Positions 28,074 through 36,396 of a stretch of DNA of 41,524 nt are shown one piece after another. Both the position numbers and the translations under genes were made by a program. The stretch comes from Verrucomicrobia bacterium UBA1629 (GTDB lineage Bacteria; Verrucomicrobiota; Kiritimatiellia; RFP12; UBA1067), in assembly GCA_002321305.1 (NCBI GenBank), contig DCMF01000017.1, forward strand, positions 31,184 through 72,707, written 5' to 3'. Below the pieces are notes generated by a model. The model made no database searches, had not been told where the DNA came from, and worked only from the letters and a program-made list of their open reading frames with translations. Position 1 is the stretch's first letter. Each line of letters begins with the position of its first letter.

Positions 28074-28438
28074 GTCATCAGTCCTTTCGCCAGCTGCGCG
28101 GCAGCCAGGTCCTCTGTCTGTTCGGACGCCACCTGCAGGACCTCGGACGCATCCCGTTCGCGTCCGAGCCGCTGGAGCGCCATGCCCTTGAAGGCCAACA
28201 GCATCGCGTTTCGCGGGAAGCGCACGAGCGCCTCGCCGTCGATGTAGTCCACACACGGTGCGAACTGCTGCGCGCTGATGAGCAGAATGGCCTTGCCGAC
28301 CGCCACGGACGGCGCATCGGGGCGAAACGACTCCAAGACCGCGAAGATCGTCTCCGCAGACTTGAAGCGGTTCGCGCCCGTCGCCATCAGGGCCACGTTC
28401 AGGAGAAGCCGCGCCTCTTCTGCCGTCAGGTCGAACAT
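28070..28438 (-). CDS. sctG: SctG-like TPR chaperone of the needle subunit
   Basis: 122 residues of helical TPR-type repeats (LLLNVALMATGANRFKSAETIFAVL, then LLAFKGMALQRLGRERDASEVLQVA). In Ysc and Psc systems the small TPR protein SctG, with SctE, keeps the needle monomer soluble. Here it lies six bases after sctF and directly before sctI, exactly the Ysc order D-E-F-G-(H)-I-J. Called mainly on position, fold and length. Confidence 0.72.
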   Translation of the reverse strand: MFDLTAEEARLLLNVALMATGANRFKSAETIFAVLESFRPDAPSVAVGKAILLISAQQFAPCVDYIDGEALVRFPRNAMLLAFKGMALQRLGRERDASEVLQVASEQTEDLAAAQLAKGLMT

Positions 28439-28444
28439 CGTGAA

Positions 28445-28750
28445 TTAGCGGAAGTTGCTGGCGATCGACTTCAGCGCGTCCGCCATGTTCTTCTGGATGT
28501 TCGTCATCGTCGTGAGGGCGAGGTTCCACTGCTGCAGGTCGTACTGGAGCTGCTGGAGGTTCGCCTGCACGTCCGGGTGTTCCTGGTAGGTCTTGAGCGA
28601 GGCCGCGAGGCGATCCTCCAGCTGCTGCGCCGCGTTGAAGAGGGCGTTGTAGACGGTGTCCGTGTGAATCGCAGTGCCCGTCGCGGTCTCGACACGCGTC
28701 AGGCCGGCGGCAAGGTCGGTCGTTGTTGCAAGTGGATCTGCGAGTGCCAT
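28445..28750 (-). CDS. sctF: T3SS needle subunit SctF
   Basis: 101 residues, a helical hairpin. The C-terminal helix (NLQQLQYDLQQWNLALTTMT, NIQKNMADALKSIASNFR) matches needle proteins such as YscF and PrgI, including the terminal NFR-type end. Slightly longer than usual (80-90). ATG 28750 has AGGAGA upstream in an AT-richer 81-nt gap that separates it from sctE, which may allow separate control. Confidence 0.88.
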   Translation of the reverse strand: MALADPLATTTDLAAGLTRVETATGTAIHTDTVYNALFNAAQQLEDRLAASLKTYQEHPDVQANLQQLQYDLQQWNLALTTMTNIQKNMADALKSIASNFR

Positions 28751-28831
28751 ATTATGTTTCTCCTGTTTTGTCTTAGTTGATTTTGTGTTTCTTGTTTGTG
28801 ATGTTCGACCACTCGGCCGAAAGTTGAAATC

Positions 28832-29041
28832 CTATTTCCTCAGCTGAAGCCGCAGAAGCTTGCGGGCCACGGTGACCGCGTTTTCGAGCGCCGCGCAGCG
28901 CTCGAATTCCGCGCGCGGCAGCCCCTTGTCCCGCGCCGCCTTCGCGCGCGCGGCGAGGCCCGTCAGCACCGCGTCGTAGCGCGCCATCGCCGCCGCGCCG
29001 TCGGGTCCCGAAAGCTCCTTCTCGATTTCCAGTAGCTGCAT
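28832..29041 (-). CDS. SctE-like small needle co-chaperone (YscE/PscE/SsaE class)
   Basis: 69 residues: one helix, a turn, another helix (MQLLEIEKELSGPDGAAAMARYDAVLTGLA, then FERCAALENAVTVARKLLRL). PscE and YscE are about 67 residues and form a heterodimer with the SctG TPR protein around the needle subunit. Position between sctD and sctF fits. Sequence match alone is weak. ATG 29041 has GAGGAG 13 bases upstream, rather distant. Confidence 0.6.
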   Translation of the reverse strand: MQLLEIEKELSGPDGAAAMARYDAVLTGLAARAKAARDKGLPRAEFERCAALENAVTVARKLLRLQLRK

Positions 29042-29150
29042 CTGCTCTTTTTTCTCCTCTCGTTTGCAGGCGCACTGAAGTGCGCCTCTTCGAGATTTTC
29101 CCTTCTTCCTCTTCTTCCTTCTTGCCTTTTCCTTCTTCCTTCTCTCTCAC
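29042..29150 (-). repeat. Polypurine/polypyrimidine tract between sctD and sctE
   Basis: The plus strand is nearly all C and T from 29046 to 29056 and again from 29091 to 29148 (cttcttcctcttcttccttc and similar). Between them sits the inverted pair gcgcactgaagtgcgc. It resembles the tracts inside tex and the solute-binding protein. The tract runs into the first bases around the sctD stop. Confidence 0.6.
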
Positions 29151-30427
29151 GGTTTCCATTCGATCGTCGCGCCGCCGTCCTTCAGCGTCAGCTTGTCCGC
29201 CGCGATCTTGACGAGGCGCGCCGTGCCGAGCGACGCGCCCTCGGTGAGCCGCATCCCGTTGCGGAGGACGACGCACGGATACGGCGCCGTCAGGATGCCG
29301 GCGATCGGGTAGTCGGGCGACGACGGCTTCGCCGTCCGCCGCTGCGGCTTCGCCTCGGCCTCGTCCGCCGCCGCCGGGGCGGAACCGCCGACCGTGACCG
29401 CCGCCGTCTCCAGCCGATCGATTCCCTTCACGTCGGCCGCGAGCGCGCGCACGGCCTTCGTCAGCGCCGTCGCCGTCTGGATGCGCCCCGCCAGCGTGAC
29501 GACGCGGTTCGACGCGGCGACGGCCTTCAGGGCGCCCTCCGTCACGACGAAGAGCAGCTCGTTCGCCGCCGCCTTCAGCGACTCGTCGTCCGTCAGGTCA
29601 AAGCGCACGTTCGGGTCGTCCGCGAGCGCCAGCGAACGGATCGCCAGCCGCTCGGTGCGCCGCTTGAGATTGCCTGCCAAGAGCGGCGCGCCGTCGCGCG
29701 CCGTCAGCGTCAGGCCATGCTGCGCGGCGATCTCGGCGAGCGTCGGCCCCGGCGCGGCGACAGGCGCCGGCTTCGCGCAGTGCGCCCGCACGTCGCGGCA
29801 GAGGCCCTTCGCCCAGTCCCATGCGCCGCGCGACTGCCGGACAACGGCGACGCGCGCCGTTTCGGCGGCCGGGCAGGCCGCGCGCACGCGCGGCCAGAAG
29901 AGGAGAAGAAGGCTGCCCAAGAGGAAGAGAAAAAGGATGAAGAGGAGCGCCGCGAAGAGGCAGCCCCGCCTCCGCCTCTCGCTCGCGTTTCCGCTCGCTT
30001 CGGCTTCGCCGGGTTTCGCACCCGCCTTGCCCAAACCAGGTTTCACGCCCGCCGCGCCATCGGCGGCTTCGCCGGGTTTCGCGCCCGCCTTGCCCAAACC
30101 AGGTTTCACACCCGCCGCGCCGTCGGCGGGCTCGGCGGGGCTCTTGGCCCGCCGAAGATTCCAGGGCCCTTCGGCCGGGCCGACGGCAAACGCCGTCGTG
30201 CCGACGTCGACGATCTCGAACGGCGTCAGCGCCTGCGTCTCGTCGCCCCTGACGAGCGTGACGGCCGTCGCCGTGACGTCCAGGTCAAAGGCGTGCGCCG
30301 GCAGCGACCCGTCCGCAAGAACGATGTCGCAGTCGTCGCCGGACCCGACCGAGACGCGCAGCCCCTCGACGAGCGCGATTTCCGCGCCCTTCATCGGCCC
30401 TTCGACTATCTTCAGCAGAAAACCCAT
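29147..30427 (-). CDS. sctD: T3SS inner-membrane ring protein SctD (YscD/CdsD family)
   Basis: 426 residues. An N-terminal FHA-like cytoplasmic domain (about 1-92; VSVGSGDDCDIVLADGSLPAHAF) is followed by a linker with two exact-length 21-residue repeats (101-142; ADGAAGVKPGLGKAGAKPGE). One membrane helix follows (about 156-178), then periplasmic BON-like domains (VVTLAGRIQTATALTKAVRAL). SctD forms the outer layer of the inner-membrane ring. ATG 30427 lies six bases after the sctV stop. The repeat linker is unusual. Confidence 0.88.
   Translation of the reverse strand: MGFLLKIVEGPMKGAEIALVEGLRVSVGSGDDCDIVLADGSLPAHAFDLDVTATAVTLVRGDETQALTPFEIVDVGTTAFAVGPAEGPWNLRRAKSPAEPADGAAGVKPGLGKAGAKPGEAADGAAGVKPGLGKAGAKPGEAEASGNASERRRRGCLFAALLFILFLFLLGSLLLLFWPRVRAACPAAETARVAVVRQSRGAWDWAKGLCRDVRAHCAKPAPVAAPGPTLAEIAAQHGLTLTARDGAPLLAGNLKRRTERLAIRSLALADDPNVRFDLTDDESLKAAANELLFVVTEGALKAVAASNRVVTLAGRIQTATALTKAVRALAADVKGIDRLETAAVTVGGSAPAAADEAEAKPQRRTAKPSSPDYPIAGILTAPYPCVVLRNGMRLTEGASLGTARLVKIAADKLTLKDGGATIEWKP
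30002..30127 (-). repeat. Two tandem 63-bp repeats in sctD
   Basis: Units 30002-30064 and 30065-30127 differ at only a few positions (for example gcacc/gcgcc). Each encodes 21 residues of the Gly/Ala/Lys/Pro linker between the FHA domain and the membrane helix of SctD. Being frame-preserving, the copy number could vary by slippage. Confidence 0.92.
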
Positions 30428-30433
30428 CTTCTT

Positions 30434-32542
30434 TTACACCTTCAGTCGCCCAAGGGGCTGGATGTTGATTTCGCTCGACAGCTCCTGGAAGCTCAGCACC
30501 GGGATCTCGTAGTAGTCCCTGTCGATCATCTTGCGGAAGTAGCGGCGGATGTCGACCGAGACGATGAAGACCGGCTTCTGGACGACGCGCGAGAGGTCGC
30601 CGACCGTCTTGCGGACGGCCGCGAGAATCGACCGCACGGTCTGCGGGTCCATCGCGAGATAGCTGCCGCCCGACGTCTGCCGCACCGACTTGCGGATCTT
30701 CTCCTCCAGCGACGGGTCGAGGAGGTAGGCGGCGATGATGTTCTGCCCGCCCGAGAACTTGTACGAGATGTAGCGGCTCAGGGCGGAGCGCACGTACTCG
30801 ACGAGCAGCACCGTGTCCTTCTCCTTCTGCCCCCACTCGACGAGCGTCTGCGTGATGCGCTTCAGGTCGCGGATGCAGATGCCCTCCTGCACGAGGCGCT
30901 GGAGGACGTCCGTGATCTTCTGGATCGGCAGGACGCGCTGGACTTCGCGCACGAGCTCCGGCGCCTCCTTCTCCATGTGGTCGAGCAGCAGGCGCGTCTC
31001 CTGGATGGACAGGAACTCGTTCGCGTAGCGGCGCAGCACACCCGACAGGTGGTACGTCAGGACGCCGTTGAGGTCGAGGTAGCGGATGCCGGAGTCGTCC
31101 AGCGCCTGCCGGTTCGCCTCCGCCACCCAGCAGGTGTCGTGCCCGCTGATGAACGCGCGGTCGGCCTCGAAGGGGATGCCCGCCGCCTCCAGGTTGCCCT
31201 TCGACTCCAAGGCGAAGAGAAAGCCCTTGCGGAGCTGCCCTTCGGAAACCGGCACCTCGTTCACGAGCAGCCGGTAGCGCCCGTCGTGGAGGCCGCCGTT
31301 GAGCGACAGGTTGATGCCTGGGAACGGCACGCCGAGGTCGTGGTAGAGCGCCCGGCGGATGTCCATGATCTTGTCGTTGAGGTCCTCGTAGGTCAGCGCC
31401 CCGCGAATGTCCGCGTCGATGTCGACCATGAGCGGCGTCACCATCGAGAAGTCGTCTTCGGACGACTTCTTGCGCTTCGGCTTCTGCCCCGGCTCCGTCG
31501 CCGGCGCGGCAGCGGCCAGCGGATCCTCCCGGTGCGCGGCCTCGGCGGCGGCCCGGTCCGCCTTCTTCTTGAGCGACCAGCCGACGAGCGCGACGCCGGC
31601 GGCGAGTCCGAAGAGCTGCACCTTCGGGAAGCCGGGGATGAGCCCGATCGCGACCAGCACGCACGCGCCCAGGAGCAGGGCCTTGGGCTGCGCGAAGATC
31701 TGGTTGACGATGTCCTGCCCGAGTGGCTTCGACTTCTCCTCGCCGACGCGCGTGACGATGACGCCCGACGTGATGGAGATGAGGAGCGCGGGGATCTGCC
31801 CGACGAGGCCGTCGCCGATCGTCAGGATCCCGAAGCGCTTGACGCACCACGCGACCTCCTTGTCGAACATCAGCATGCCGATGAGGATGCCGCCGATGAT
31901 GTTGACGGCGGTGATGATGAGGCCCGCGACCGCATCGCCCTTCACGAACTTCATCGCGCCGTCCATCGCGCCGTAGAGCTGCGACTCCTGCGCGAGCTCG
32001 CTCCGCCGCGCCTTCGCGGTCTCCATGTCGATCGCGCCCGCGCGCATGTCCGCGTCGATGGACATCTGCTTGCCGGGCATCGCGTCGAGCGTGAAGCGCG
32101 CGGCGACTTCCGACACGCGCTCGGCGCCCTTCGCGATCACGACGAACTGGACGATCGTGATGATGAGGAAGATGACCGCGCCGACGACGAAGTTGCCGCC
32201 GACGACGAAGTTGCCGAACGTGTTGATGATCGCGCCCGCCGCGTTCGGGTCCTGCGAGCCGTGCAGCAGGATGCAGCGCGTCGTCGTCACGTTCAGCGAC
32301 AGGCGGAAGAGCGTCGTGAAGAGCAGCATCGACGGGAAGGTCGAGAACGCGAGCGCGCGCGGCAGGTAGAGCGACAGCATCAGCAGCACGGCCGAGATGC
32401 AGATGTTCGTCGAGATCAGCAGGTCGACGATCGGCGAGGGCAGCGGGACGATCAGGAGGCCGATGATGCAGACGACGAGAAAGGCGAGAATCAAGTCGCC
32501 GTATTTCGCCAGGCCGCCGCCGATGTTGCTGAAGATCTTCAT
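30434..32542 (-). CDS. sctV: T3SS export gate protein SctV (LcrD/FlhA family)
   Basis: 702 residues. About eight membrane helices occupy the first 320 residues, including the FHIPEP-region analogue (PSMLLFTTLFRLSLNVTTTR, and DAMPGKQMSIDADMRAGAID). The C-terminal cytoplasmic domain, which forms the nonameric ring, is complete and ends LSSEINIQPLGRLKV. It follows sctX by 18 bases, as in Yersinia where yscX and yscY precede lcrD. Confidence 0.97.
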   Translation of the reverse strand: MKIFSNIGGGLAKYGDLILAFLVVCIIGLLIVPLPSPIVDLLISTNICISAVLLMLSLYLPRALAFSTFPSMLLFTTLFRLSLNVTTTRCILLHGSQDPNAAGAIINTFGNFVVGGNFVVGAVIFLIITIVQFVVIAKGAERVSEVAARFTLDAMPGKQMSIDADMRAGAIDMETAKARRSELAQESQLYGAMDGAMKFVKGDAVAGLIITAVNIIGGILIGMLMFDKEVAWCVKRFGILTIGDGLVGQIPALLISITSGVIVTRVGEEKSKPLGQDIVNQIFAQPKALLLGACVLVAIGLIPGFPKVQLFGLAAGVALVGWSLKKKADRAAAEAAHREDPLAAAAPATEPGQKPKRKKSSEDDFSMVTPLMVDIDADIRGALTYEDLNDKIMDIRRALYHDLGVPFPGINLSLNGGLHDGRYRLLVNEVPVSEGQLRKGFLFALESKGNLEAAGIPFEADRAFISGHDTCWVAEANRQALDDSGIRYLDLNGVLTYHLSGVLRRYANEFLSIQETRLLLDHMEKEAPELVREVQRVLPIQKITDVLQRLVQEGICIRDLKRITQTLVEWGQKEKDTVLLVEYVRSALSRYISYKFSGGQNIIAAYLLDPSLEEKIRKSVRQTSGGSYLAMDPQTVRSILAAVRKTVGDLSRVVQKPVFIVSVDIRRYFRKMIDRDYYEIPVLSFQELSSEINIQPLGRLKV

Positions 32543-32560
32543 GTGCCGCTCACCCCATCC

Positions 32561-32944
32561 CTAGCTTTCCAGGAGCGACGCCCGGTAGAAGTCCAGGAGC
32601 TCCGTGTCCTCCAGAAGCGCCGCCAGCTCGTCCGCCGCCCGCTGGGCCGCCGCGCCCTTCCGTCCGCGCAGCGACCGGATCGCCCGGCGCGTCGCGAGCC
32701 GGAAGCCGTTCGCCGAGCGCAGCTGCGTCGCGTTTCCCTCGGCCGCCAGCATGCCGAGAATCGCGCCGCCGACCGTCGGGTCTTTCGGGAAGATGCCGTT
32801 CAGGGCCTCGGAAACCGTCGTCGACCCCGGCAGAACCGTCCCCTGGGTCATCCCCTTGGTCTGCCCCGCCGGCGCCTCGTTGTACTCGGACATCGAGATG
32901 CCCGTGTTGAAGCTGACGCCCTCCGTGACCCGGCTCAGGTTCAT
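32561..32944 (-). CDS. sctX: SctX-like early T3SS substrate (YscX class)
   Basis: 127 residues. An N-terminal segment with little structure (MNLSRVTEGVSFNTGISMSE) is followed by LNGIFPKDPTVGGAILGMLA and a helical tail ending DELAALLEDTELLDFYRASL. YscX is about 122 residues with a comparable layout, is secreted, and is needed with YscY and YscV for export. It is called from the gene order (after SycN-like, before SctV) and the loose sequence resemblance. It overlaps the SycN-like gene by four bases (ATGA). Confidence 0.65.
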   Translation of the reverse strand: MNLSRVTEGVSFNTGISMSEYNEAPAGQTKGMTQGTVLPGSTTVSEALNGIFPKDPTVGGAILGMLAAEGNATQLRSANGFRLATRRAIRSLRGRKGAAAQRAADELAALLEDTELLDFYRASLLES

Positions 32945-33327
32945 GCCACGGCCCTCCCGAAATAGTCCGCCGCCGCCCAGAGCGCACGGAACGCCTGGTC
33001 CAGCCCCGCCGCCGTCAGGTCCCGCTCGTCGAGCCGCGCCACGAAGCGCGCTTCGCCCGCCTTCTCGAGCCAGACCGCCCGCACGCGAAAGCCGGGCACT
33101 TGCGCGGCGGGATGCGCGCGCGCGAGCAGCTTGCGCATCGTGTCCGCCGACGGATCGGCCGCGAGGCCGACCGAGACCATCAGCGCGCCCTCGCCGCATT
33201 CGAGGTAGAGCGCGCGCCCGTTCTCGAAGCGGACGCCCGCCGCGCCGCGCTCGTTGAGCGCGAAGGACGAAAGCCCCAGCGAACGCCCGAAGGCGCGGAC
33301 GGTCTCGGCGATCCAGGACGCGATCAT
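32941..33327 (-). CDS. sycN: SycN-like T3SS chaperone of the gatekeeper
   Basis: 128 residues with the alpha/beta layout of class I T3SS chaperones. The best parallel to Yersinia SycN is the C-terminal ARLDERDLTAAGLDQAFRAL, against SLDERSLTLPLLHQAFEQL there (from memory). With YscB, SycN binds YopN. It follows sctW directly with an ATGA overlap and precedes sctX, the Yersinia order. The frame is open further upstream, but ATG 33327 is the coupled start. Confidence 0.75.
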   Translation of the reverse strand: MIASWIAETVRAFGRSLGLSSFALNERGAAGVRFENGRALYLECGEGALMVSVGLAADPSADTMRKLLARAHPAAQVPGFRVRAVWLEKAGEARFVARLDERDLTAAGLDQAFRALWAAADYFGRAVA

Positions 33328-34514
33328 GCCGCACGCCCCCCTTCCCGTTCCTTGCTCTTGCGGTCGGCCTCCTCCTGCCGGGCGACGAGGCCGTCGAGAT
33401 GCTCCTGCGCGGCGTCCTCCAGCCGGAAGCGGTCGGCCTCCTGGTCGAAGAGGCGCGGCGAGAGCTGGCGGAAGACGTCGATGAGCCCCGTGCAGAAGTA
33501 GATCTGCGCAAGCAGCTGCGAAAGCCCGCACGTGGAGATGAGCGAGGCGATGTTCGCGGCGTTCACGAACGGCATCTGCGTGAAGTCCATCACGCGCCCC
33601 GTCAGCTTCTCGCCGGAGAGGAGGCACGGCTCGCCGAACTGCGAGGCCATCTTGCCCGAAAGGACGCTGAGCTTGTCGAGGCAGGTCTTCAGCACCTGCA
33701 CGCACTGGAGGTCGCCGAGGATGCGCCGCAGCTCCTCCGGGCTTTGCGACGGGGTCGGGCTCTGCAGGTCGACGCCGCAGCCCTTGACCAGGAAGTCGAT
33801 CGCGTCAGCGAGGCGCCCGGCCCCGCGCGCCTGCAGCAGCGACGCGAAGCAGTCCTGCGGCGACTTGAAGCCCAGCACCTCGCCGCGATAGAGGTCGCGC
33901 AGGCCCTGCATCTCCTCCGGGCTCTGCGCCTTCGCGTTGACGACCGACGCGAGGTTGATGCCGGCGCGGATCTCCGCCCCCTTCGTCCGCGTCAGCTCCT
34001 GCTTCGCCGTCTCCAGAAGCTTGTGGAGGTCGGCCTCCTCCGGCGCGAGCGCCTGCTCCAGGATGTCGACCATCGCGAACTGGTGCGAGGGGTCGCGCGA
34101 GCCCTCGCCCAGCATCTTCAGGAGCGCGCCCGCATCCATCGGCTGGCCCATCCGCGCCATCTGGCGGAGCGCCCGAAGCATCCGCTCCATGAAGGCCCCG
34201 CCCGGCAGGTCGGGCATCGTCTTCTGCCACGTCTCGACCGCCGTCACGTAGGCGCTGCGGCCCGCGCGCGCCGCGCCCAGCTTGCGCTCGGCGACGGACT
34301 TCATCTCCTTCTCCTCGAACTGGAAGGACAGCTCCTCCATCGAGTCCATGAGGTCGGCCGTCGGATCGTCCATGACCTGCAAGGTGAAGCCCATCGCCTG
34401 CCCCGACTCCACCGCCGCCTTGTTCGTCTGGGCGGCGGAGAACGCCTCGTTCTGCAGGGTGTCGAAACGTCCTGCCTGAAGCGCCTGGCGCATGATCTGG
34501 GCCGCGTCGAGCAT
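33324..34514 (-). CDS. sctW: T3SS gatekeeper SctW (YopN-TyeA/CopN/MxiC family)
   Basis: 396 residues, mostly helical. An N-terminal secretion and chaperone-binding segment (about 1-60) is followed by the HrpJ-like X-bundle domains, for example FEEKEMKSVAERKLGAARAG and GINLASVVNAKAQSPEEMQG. The last third (LSGEKLTGRVMDFTQMPFVN onward) corresponds to TyeA, so YopN and TyeA are one polypeptide as in CopN and MxiC. SctW blocks effector export until host contact. The gene starts one base after the sctC stop. Confidence 0.85.
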   Translation of the reverse strand: MLDAAQIMRQALQAGRFDTLQNEAFSAAQTNKAAVESGQAMGFTLQVMDDPTADLMDSMEELSFQFEEKEMKSVAERKLGAARAGRSAYVTAVETWQKTMPDLPGGAFMERMLRALRQMARMGQPMDAGALLKMLGEGSRDPSHQFAMVDILEQALAPEEADLHKLLETAKQELTRTKGAEIRAGINLASVVNAKAQSPEEMQGLRDLYRGEVLGFKSPQDCFASLLQARGAGRLADAIDFLVKGCGVDLQSPTPSQSPEELRRILGDLQCVQVLKTCLDKLSVLSGKMASQFGEPCLLSGEKLTGRVMDFTQMPFVNAANIASLISTCGLSQLLAQIYFCTGLIDVFRQLSPRLFDQEADRFRLEDAAQEHLDGLVARQEEADRKSKEREGGRAA

Positions 34515-34515
34515 C

Positions 34516-36378
34516 CTATTCCTTCCGCGCCCGCTCGCGCGCCTCCTGCTCCTTGCGGAAAGCCTCCTGGCGACTCTCGAAGTCGCGGTCCCACGCCGCG
34601 CGGCTCTCCTCGCGGGCCGCCTCGCGCCGCTCCTGACGGAGGTCGCGCTCCTTCTCGTTGCGCCGGTAGGTCTCGTCGAACTGCTCGTGGCGGATCGTCC
34701 GCTTCTCCTTCAGCGCCGCCTCGCGCTCCTTGCGGGCCATGTCGTCGCGGTCGGCCGCGTCGGACATCAGCTCGGCGCCCGTCACGTCGCGCTGGCGCAG
34801 CAGCTGGACGGTCGAGACGTCCTGCGTCGGCGAATTGAGGCTGAAGAACGGGTCGATCACGTGCGGCGTCAGCACGAAGAGCCGCTGGACGGTCTGCCGC
34901 GTGCGGGAATGGCCGCCGAACAGCCAGCCGATGAACGGGATGTCGCGCAGGTACGGGATGCCCCACCCCGACTCCTCGTCGATGTCCTTGAAGTAGCCCG
35001 CGAGCAAAAGCGACTCGCCTTCCGGCAGCGACGCCTGCGTCTCCAGCGTCGTCGTGCGCTTCGTCGGCAGCGAATCGACCGTCGCGAGCCTGTCCAGCCC
35101 GCCGTCCTGCAGCTCCAGCGTCAGCCAGACCTGCCGCGCGACGTTGGTCGACCCCGCCGGCGGCTCGACGATGCGCGGCTTGACCGCGAGGCGCGTGCCG
35201 GCGCTCGTCTCCGCGACGCTCGCGACCTTCTCGCCCACGAGCTTCGCGGAATAGCTCTCGGTGTCGGACAGCTCGGCCGTCATGTTGTTGAGCGTCAGGA
35301 GCGACGTGCGCGCGATGTTGCGGGCCTTGCCCTTCGCCTTGAGCGCCGCGACGCTCGCCTGGACGTTCACGTGCCTGCCGAGATAGGAGTAGGCTCCCGA
35401 CGCGCCGAGGCCAAGCAGGTTCTCCGGCGTCATCAGGTTGCTGACGTTCTGGCCCACGCGGCCGCTGTGGCGGTCCTTGCTCGCGCCGACGCCGAGGGAC
35501 AGCTGCCAGTCCAGCGCGTCCTCGCGCGAAAGCTCCAGCACCGTCACGCCGATCTCCACGAGCTTCTGCGGACGGTCCAGCTCGCGGATGAGCGCCTCGT
35601 ACATCGGCAGGCGCGGCGCGGCGTCGCGGACCAGCACGGCGTTCAGCCGGTTCTCCGGGCGGATGATCGGCTGGGGGACCGCCGCAACGGCGCGGTCGAC
35701 CGCGTTCGAGCCTTCCTGCACCTTCTCGCCGCCGACCTGCATGATCTCCTGCAGGAGCGCCGCGACGCCCCGGATCGACGTGTACGTCTCGACGCCGTTG
35801 CCGGACGACCTCTGGAAGCTGACGTTGTCCGCCCACGTGTACGTCAGCGGAAAAAGCCGCGTCTCCAGCTGCGTGAAGGTGCGCTGCTCGCGCAGACGGT
35901 CGGCCTTCGCGATCATGTCGACGACGAGCGTCACGTAGCGCGGCGGGCCGGACACCATCACGAGCTCGCCGCCCGAGGCCGACTTCAGCGGAAAGCGCGC
36001 GTCCTCGACGCCGAGGTCCCGCATGAGCGCCACCACCTCGTCCGCCTTCATGTAGCGCAGGTCGAGGAGCGTCGTCAGGATCTCGCCCGAACCGTAGACC
36101 CAGATCGTCGCGCCGTCGTAGTACCAGGTGAGGTTGTTCACCGTCGCGACGCGGTCGAGGAACGCGCGCGCCGGCACGCGGTCGAAATCGCCCGACAGCT
36201 CGCCGCGCACCGCCTCGCTCAGGACGATCGGCACGCCCTCGGCGACCGCAAACGTCTCCAGCAGCTCGCGCACCTTCAGGCTGCGCGCCGTCAGCGAGTA
36301 CTCCGGCACGCGCCACGGAATCTCCGCCGCACCGAGGTTCAGCGCCGCACAGGCAATCAGCAAAACCAATCTCTTCAT
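34516..36378 (-). CDS. sctC: T3SS outer-membrane secretin SctC
   Basis: 620 residues with a signal peptide (MKRLVLLIACAALNLGAAEI). N0/N1-type domains (VRELLETFAVAEGVPIVLSE; DLRYMKADEVVALMRDLGVE) are followed by the N3-like region, and the secretin barrel closes with GWGIPYLRDIPFIGWLFGG and RLFVLTPHVIDP. After the barrel comes an unusual tail of about 75 residues, very rich in Arg and Glu (REAALKEKRTIRHEQFDETY and onward). No pilotin gene is seen. The gene lies 18 bases after the CesT-like chaperone. Confidence 0.96.
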   Translation of the reverse strand: MKRLVLLIACAALNLGAAEIPWRVPEYSLTARSLKVRELLETFAVAEGVPIVLSEAVRGELSGDFDRVPARAFLDRVATVNNLTWYYDGATIWVYGSGEILTTLLDLRYMKADEVVALMRDLGVEDARFPLKSASGGELVMVSGPPRYVTLVVDMIAKADRLREQRTFTQLETRLFPLTYTWADNVSFQRSSGNGVETYTSIRGVAALLQEIMQVGGEKVQEGSNAVDRAVAAVPQPIIRPENRLNAVLVRDAAPRLPMYEALIRELDRPQKLVEIGVTVLELSREDALDWQLSLGVGASKDRHSGRVGQNVSNLMTPENLLGLGASGAYSYLGRHVNVQASVAALKAKGKARNIARTSLLTLNNMTAELSDTESYSAKLVGEKVASVAETSAGTRLAVKPRIVEPPAGSTNVARQVWLTLELQDGGLDRLATVDSLPTKRTTTLETQASLPEGESLLLAGYFKDIDEESGWGIPYLRDIPFIGWLFGGHSRTRQTVQRLFVLTPHVIDPFFSLNSPTQDVSTVQLLRQRDVTGAELMSDAADRDDMARKEREAALKEKRTIRHEQFDETYRRNEKERDLRQERREAAREESRAAWDRDFESRQEAFRKEQEARERARKE

Positions 36379-36396
36379 AAGCCCCGCTTGCTCCCC

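Noticed and set aside
36379..36396. Possible pilotin gene before sctC
   Set aside because: Only 18 nt lie between the chaperone and sctC, and no lipobox protein is present in the flanking genes.
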